The translations under genes and the position numbers were made by a program. The notes below the pieces were generated by a model that was not told the origin of the DNA, did not search any database, and saw only the letters and a program-made list of their open reading frames with translations. From NCBI GenBank assembly GCA_949743265.1, contig CATJSX010000034.1, positions 1 to 36,296 on the forward strand: a stretch of DNA of 36,296 bases, given 5' to 3'. How positions within the stretch are numbered: position 1 is the first letter of the stretch; every line of letters starts with the position of its first letter. The DNA comes from an uncultured Peptococcaceae bacterium (lineage in GTDB: Bacteria > Bacillota > Peptococcia > Peptococcales > Peptococcaceae). Shown here piece by piece: positions 33,711 to 36,296 of this stretch.

Positions 33711-36296
33711 ATGGCAGAAAGTAATCGCGCTAGACATACTGAAACGACAAAAAAGCCCAAAAAGAAAAAATATAAAATTCATTGGCTACGAATTATTTTG
33801 TGTATCTTGTTGGTTTTAACACTGGTAGGTGGCGGCGTCGCTTTTGGCGTAATCAAGGCCATGCTGGAGGATATTCCTTCCTTAGACGGCGCTTCATTGG
33901 ACGATTATGAAGTCACGTCATACATTTTGGATAAAGACGGCAATTATGTAGACAAGTTACACGCCGGCGAGTATCGAGTACCAGTCGATTATAAGGATAT
34001 TTCGCCTAATATGATCAATGCGTTGACCGCAATCGAAGACCAGCGGTTTTGGAAACATAAAGGCGTCGATCCTATTCGTATCGGCGGCGCTTTAGTAGCT
34101 AACATCAAAGCAGGTCGCACAGTGCAAGGCGGTAGTACTATTACGCAGCAATTAGCTGGTATGGTATTGTTAGATCGTCAGGAAAAATCCTACACCAGAA
34201 AATTGCAAGAAGCTGTTATTGCTATGCAATTAGAACAACGTTATTCCAAAGAAGAGATCATCACTGCTTATTTGAATCGTTCATTTTTCGGTAATAACGC
34301 TTATGGTGTACAAGCAGCGGCAGAAACATTTTTTAACAAAAGCGCTAAAGATTTAACCATTACAGAAAGCGCTCTTTTAGCAGGCATGATTCAAAATCCT
34401 TCTAAATGGTCGCCCATTAACAAACCGGAAAACGCTAAAAGCAGACGCAATGTTGTTTTGAATCAAATGGTAGAAATTGGCGCTATCAGCGAAAGCGACT
34501 GCGCGCGGTATAAGGAAGAACCTATTGTATTGGGTGAATTCAAATCCAGTAATAAAACCGACGGCAATTTTTATGCCAATCAATCTTTTATTGACCATGT
34601 TATCAATGAAGCTATTGATATTTTGGATATTAAGGACAATCCGCGTCTGCTCTATACTGATGGTTACGTCATTTACACGACGCTAGATACTCATCTACAA
34701 AGCTATATGGAAAGTATTTATAACGATGATTCCCAATTTCCAGCAGGCGATAGTCAAAGTATTTTGCAGTCAGCAGCGGTTTTGATGGAATCTAAAACGG
34801 GAGCAGTGCGTGGCATCATGGGTGGACGCAATCAAACGGGTACCCGTAATTTGAACCGTGCAACACAATCAGTACGTCAGCCGGGATCATCCATCAAACC
34901 TATCATTGTCTATGGACCCGCTTTTGAAATGGGTATGTCACCGGGAACTGTCATTGACGATTATCCTAAAACTTATGGCAGACACGTCTTTAAGAATTAT
35001 GACCACAAATATCGCGGTCTGATGACTATTCGAGAAGCGATCAAAAATTCAACTAATACTGTTGCTGTTAAAACTATGGAGCAAGTGGGTGTTGAAAATT
35101 GTATAAAATTTGCGCAGAATTTGGGCATTACCAGTTTAGTTAGTGAAGGCAATCCCAACGATTTGAATCTGTCTAGCGCTTTAGGCGGATTAACGCAAGG
35201 GGTTTCGCCTTTGGAAATGGCGGGCGCTTACGGCGCTTTCGCTAATAACGGCATTTACAATAAACCATATGTTATTACCAAGATTACTGATAAAAACGGA
35301 CGTACCCTTTATGAACATCAAACGGAAAGCCAAGCGGTAATGAAAGAAGAAACAGCTTATATGATTGCCAACGCTATGGTCAGTGTCGTCAGCGAATCGG
35401 GTGGAACAGGAACAATGGTCGCTTTATCTGGTCGTCAAGTCGCTGGTAAAACAGGAACGACTACAGATAATAAAGACTATTGGTTTGTTGGTTTTACACC
35501 ACAATACGTTACGACAGTTTGGATGGGCTACGATCAACCAAGAGAAGTGCGCAGTATTGGTAGTGCCGGCAGAAGCTGCGGACCTATTTTTAAAAAGATC
35601 ATGGCTTATGCTCACGAAGGACTGCCAACAGAAAACTTTCCGCGACCATCAGGTATTGTCAGCCAAACCATAGATACTAAATCAGGTCTGTTGCCCAGTG
35701 AATATACACCGGCAGAATACCAAAAATCGGAGATTTTCAACAAAGAATTTGTACCCAAAGAAACCTCCGAAGCGTGGGCATTAGTAGAAATTGATCCCTT
35801 AAGCGGTGAATTATTTACCAATAAATGTCCCGGTGCACCAGAAACAAAAGTTGTTTTGCGTCGTGCTATTCCATGGCAAGAAAATATTGCGCCTGGATTT
35901 ACACCTGCCGATGCTAGTTTAGAAGAACCTACCGCCGAGTGTACGATACACGCTAACGGCATCGCTGTCGGCGATTTATTCTTGACAGGCAGCGGCAAAT
36001 ATAGCGGCGAGAAGTTAGCTAGCGTTGAATTATTCTGGCAAGAATATACTGGCGACGGCGTTTCTTATGAAGTACATCGCGCCAATCACAGCGGTTTTAC
36101 GCCGGACGGATCAACCAGAATTTCTAATACCAGCGGAACCAGTTTTACTGATCGTTCCCCATTACAGGAAGACCGCAGTATTTATAAAGTCGTTGTCTTA
36201 GATGCTAACGGTAATCGTATGGCAACTTCCAACGAAGTGGCGGCTTCTGCTAAAACGAGCGTTAATCAACCGACAGATAACAAGCCGGATGACACG
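33711..36296 (+). CDS. Class A penicillin-binding protein (PBP1A type), 3' end outside the window
   Basis: The open frame runs 862 codons to the right edge without a stop. After a short basic tail and one membrane anchor (about residues 28-51), a glycosyltransferase (family 51) domain shows the catalytic E109 in AIEDQRFWKHKG and the GGSTITQQL motif. The transpeptidase domain carries the nucleophile motif SSIK (S393, K396), NSTNTVAVK as the SxN motif, and KTGT (K580). A fibronectin-type-III-like module follows (VELFWQEYTGDGVSYEVHR to IYKVVVLDANGN). The enzyme polymerises and cross-links peptidoglycan. AAAGGAGG is eight bases upstream of the ATG. Confidence 0.94.
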   Translation, partial: MAESNRARHTETTKKPKKKKYKIHWLRIILCILLVLTLVGGGVAFGVIKAMLEDIPSLDGASLDDYEVTSYILDKDGNYVDKLHAGEYRVPVDYKDISPNMINALTAIEDQRFWKHKGVDPIRIGGALVANIKAGRTVQGGSTITQQLAGMVLLDRQEKSYTRKLQEAVIAMQLEQRYSKEEIITAYLNRSFFGNNAYGVQAAAETFFNKSAKDLTITESALLAGMIQNPSKWSPINKPENAKSRRNVVLNQMVEIGAISESDCARYKEEPIVLGEFKSSNKTDGNFYANQSFIDHVINEAIDILDIKDNPRLLYTDGYVIYTTLDTHLQSYMESIYNDDSQFPAGDSQSILQSAAVLMESKTGAVRGIMGGRNQTGTRNLNRATQSVRQPGSSIKPIIVYGPAFEMGMSPGTVIDDYPKTYGRHVFKNYDHKYRGLMTIREAIKNSTNTVAVKTMEQVGVENCIKFAQNLGITSLVSEGNPNDLNLSSALGGLTQGVSPLEMAGAYGAFANNGIYNKPYVITKITDKNGRTLYEHQTESQAVMKEETAYMIANAMVSVVSESGGTGTMVALSGRQVAGKTGTTTDNKDYWFVGFTPQYVTTVWMGYDQPREVRSIGSAGRSCGPIFKKIMAYAHEGLPTENFPRPSGIVSQTIDTKSGLLPSEYTPAEYQKSEIFNKEFVPKETSEAWALVEIDPLSGELFTNKCPGAPETKVVLRRAIPWQENIAPGFTPADASLEEPTAECTIHANGIAVGDLFLTGSGKYSGEKLASVELFWQEYTGDGVSYEVHRANHSGFTPDGSTRISNTSGTSFTDRSPLQEDRSIYKVVVLDANGNRMATSNEVAASAKTSVNQPTDNKPDDT

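Noticed and set aside
1-36296. CRISPR arrays, tRNA or rRNA genes, insertion sequences, prophage or known defence systems
   Set aside because: No regularly spaced repeats, cloverleaf sequences, transposase genes or phage structural genes were seen on either strand; the lone tyrosine recombinase has XerC/D size and features rather than those of a phage integrase.

Overview
The window looks like chromosome from a low-GC, spore-forming member of the Bacillota (Firmicutes). The evidence is a complete eight-gene spoIIIA operon, a SleB/YpeB germination pair, an Asp23-family gene, and strong AGGAGG-type ribosome binding sites in front of most genes. The class (Clostridia or Negativicutes) cannot be settled from this window. 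No rRNA, tRNA, CRISPR array or intact insertion sequence is visible.

Layout, left to right. (1) 1-5435: the 5' end of a secreted-protein gene (minus), a long perfect hairpin, then a minus-strand pair encoding a cytoplasmic alkaline-phosphatase-superfamily hydrolase and an SLC13/DASS anion transporter, with a divergent LysR regulator. This reads as a substrate-inducible import-and-hydrolyse module of unknown substrate. (2) 5436-6873: a Xer-type tyrosine recombinase whose upstream region carries a dif-like site and extra half-sites. (3) 6899-12421: spoIIIAA-AH on the minus strand followed by an Asp23-family gene with its own promoter. The spoIIIA products form the mother-cell side of the feeding-tube complex across the forespore septum. 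(4) 12592-15193: a BlaI/BlaR1-type repressor-sensor pair with two operator dyads on its promoter; the sensor has a repeat-containing extracellular region instead of a penicillin-binding domain. (5) 15200-15892: gene-poor DNA with a decayed coding relic, a terminator and a large nested hairpin. (6) 15893-17673: trmK and a nif3/yqfO family gene, overlapping. (7) 17737-18475: an alpha/beta hydrolase gene broken by two single-base homopolymer deletions. (8) 18799-21257: an ABC importer of the NMT1/THI5-SsuABC type. (9) 21406-21859: a promoter, a terminated leader and a 59-residue Cys-rich mini-protein. (10) 21863-23257: a monoacylglycerol-lipase-like hydrolase and a coiled-coil hypothetical protein. 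(11) 23258-25928: another decayed gene, then sleB-ypeB behind a forespore-type promoter. (12) 26130-28611: a DUF4261 protein and a secreted N-acetylmuramoyl-L-alanine amidase. (13) 28731-33499: a 59-residue membrane protein downstream of recQ, then divergent recG. (14) 33711-end: a class A penicillin-binding protein running off the window.

Most of this is ordinary core genome (sporulation, germination, cell wall, DNA repair). The parts that deserve a second look are the hydrolase/SLC13/LysR module, the dif-like site upstream of the single xer gene, the attenuator-like leader with its mini-protein, the divergent BlaR1 sensor, and two unannotated decayed genes. I did not find convincing evidence of a wholly new multi-gene system; the module in (1) and the leader/mini-protein unit in (9) are the best candidates for undescribed biology.
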